From: Oscillospiraceae bacterium
GTDB lineage: Bacteria > Bacillota > Clostridia > Christensenellales > Aristaeellaceae
NCBI GenBank assembly: GCA_031266295.1
Contig: JAISBH010000005.1
Span: forward strand, 1-14,768
Reading direction: 5' to 3'
Length of the DNA stretch: 14,768 nucleotides
Shown here one piece after another: positions 14,319-14,768 of the stretch; position 1 is the first letter of the stretch, and every line of letters begins with the position of its first letter. The notes below the pieces were generated by a model that saw only the letters and a program-made list of their open reading frames with translations, ran no database searches and was not told where the DNA came from. A program made the translations under genes and the position numbers.

Positions 14319-14768
14319 ATGGAGCTGAAACAACCAGCGCTCAAGCCTTTTACTCATGGTGAATTGAAGCCGGCGGGATGGCTGGAGCGACAATTGCGCA
14401 TCCAGGCGAACGGGCTTTCCGGTAATTTGGATAAGATATGGCCTGATATACGTGACAGTCAATGGATCGGCGGGGATAGGGACGGATGGGAGCGCGTACC
14501 CTATTGGCTGGATGGTTTTGTCCCGCTCGCCTGGATGCTTGACGACGACGATCTTAAAGCTCGCGCTAAAAAATACATCGATGGTATAATGCGGCGGCAA
14601 GAGGAAGACGGATGGATATGCCCATGTTCGCAGGAAGAACGCCGGAAGTATGACATGTGGGCGTACATCTTGATAATGAAAGTGCTGGCGCTCTATGCCG
14701 ACCTCTCCGGCGACAACCGGGCGGAAGACGCTTTATATCGAGCGGCGCAATGCCTGGATAAACATATC
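14319..14768 (+). CDS. GH127/DUF1680-like glycoside hydrolase, N-terminal part
   Basis: The first 150 codons are open to the right edge of the window; the C-terminus is missing only because the window ends. The ATG has GAGAGG (14307-14312) six bases upstream. The protein begins MELKQPALKPFTHGELKPAGW and carries WPDIRDSQWIGG (about 45-56) and GWERVPYWLDGFVPLAWML (about 60-78). I recognise these as the N-terminal pattern of DUF1680/GH127-like (alpha/alpha)6-barrel enzymes, whose characterised members are beta-L-arabinofuranosidases. No signal peptide is seen, so it probably acts in the cytoplasm on the imported oligosaccharide. It is the fourth gene of the rightward operon. The family is fairly sure; specificity is not, as the catalytic residues lie beyond the window. 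Confidence 0.75.
   Translation, partial: MELKQPALKPFTHGELKPAGWLERQLRIQANGLSGNLDKIWPDIRDSQWIGGDRDGWERVPYWLDGFVPLAWMLDDDDLKARAKKYIDGIMRRQEEDGWICPCSQEERRKYDMWAYILIMKVLALYADLSGDNRAEDALYRAAQCLDKHI

Overview
The window looks like a carbohydrate-use region of an anaerobic Firmicute, probably a Clostridia-type gut or rumen bacterium. The evidence is an oxygen-sensitive glycyl radical enzyme, YesM/YesN-type and LplA/LplB-type genes, strong AGGAGG ribosome binding sites and consensus -10 boxes. The substrate-binding proteins have cleavable signal peptides but no lipobox cysteine. That is unusual for a one-membrane Firmicute and would fit some Christensenellales-like lineages (low confidence). No rRNA, tRNA, CRISPR array, transposase or phage gene was seen.

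Region A (about 5-6890) is one regulated unit. A LacI-family repressor gene reads rightward (5865-6890). A four-gene operon reads leftward from a shared intergenic region: a glycyl-radical-enzyme activase (5615-4770), a short 640-aa glycyl radical enzyme with dehydratase-type active-site residues (4785-2863), an LplA-like substrate-binding protein (2699-1059) and an LplB-like permease (940-5). The partner permease is probably just outside the left edge. The leftward promoter (-35 TTGACA, 17-base spacer, -10 TACATT) is followed at once by two AACGTT-centred palindromes, so LacI-type repression at the transcription start is likely. The likely logic is import of a sugar-derived compound followed by radical C-O or similar bond cleavage in the cytoplasm. 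The substrate is unknown.

Region B (6891-7491) is a 600-base gap between convergent genes. Its right half is packed with stem-loops that resemble the GC-rich intergenic repeats of Clostridia.

Region C (7492-14768) is a second uptake unit. A YesN-like response regulator and a YesM-like histidine kinase overlap by ATGA and read leftward. Diverging from them is an operon of two permeases (UgpA/UgpE type), a MalE-type binding protein, and the first 150 codons of a GH127/DUF1680-like glycoside hydrolase cut by the right edge. The 214-base divergent region has a near-consensus promoter for each direction, plus a direct repeat and an inverted repeat that could bind the regulator. The likely logic is that the kinase senses an extracellular glycan fragment, the regulator switches on the transporter, and the hydrolase cuts the imported oligosaccharide. 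Neither transporter has an ATPase gene in the window, so both probably use a shared ATPase encoded elsewhere.
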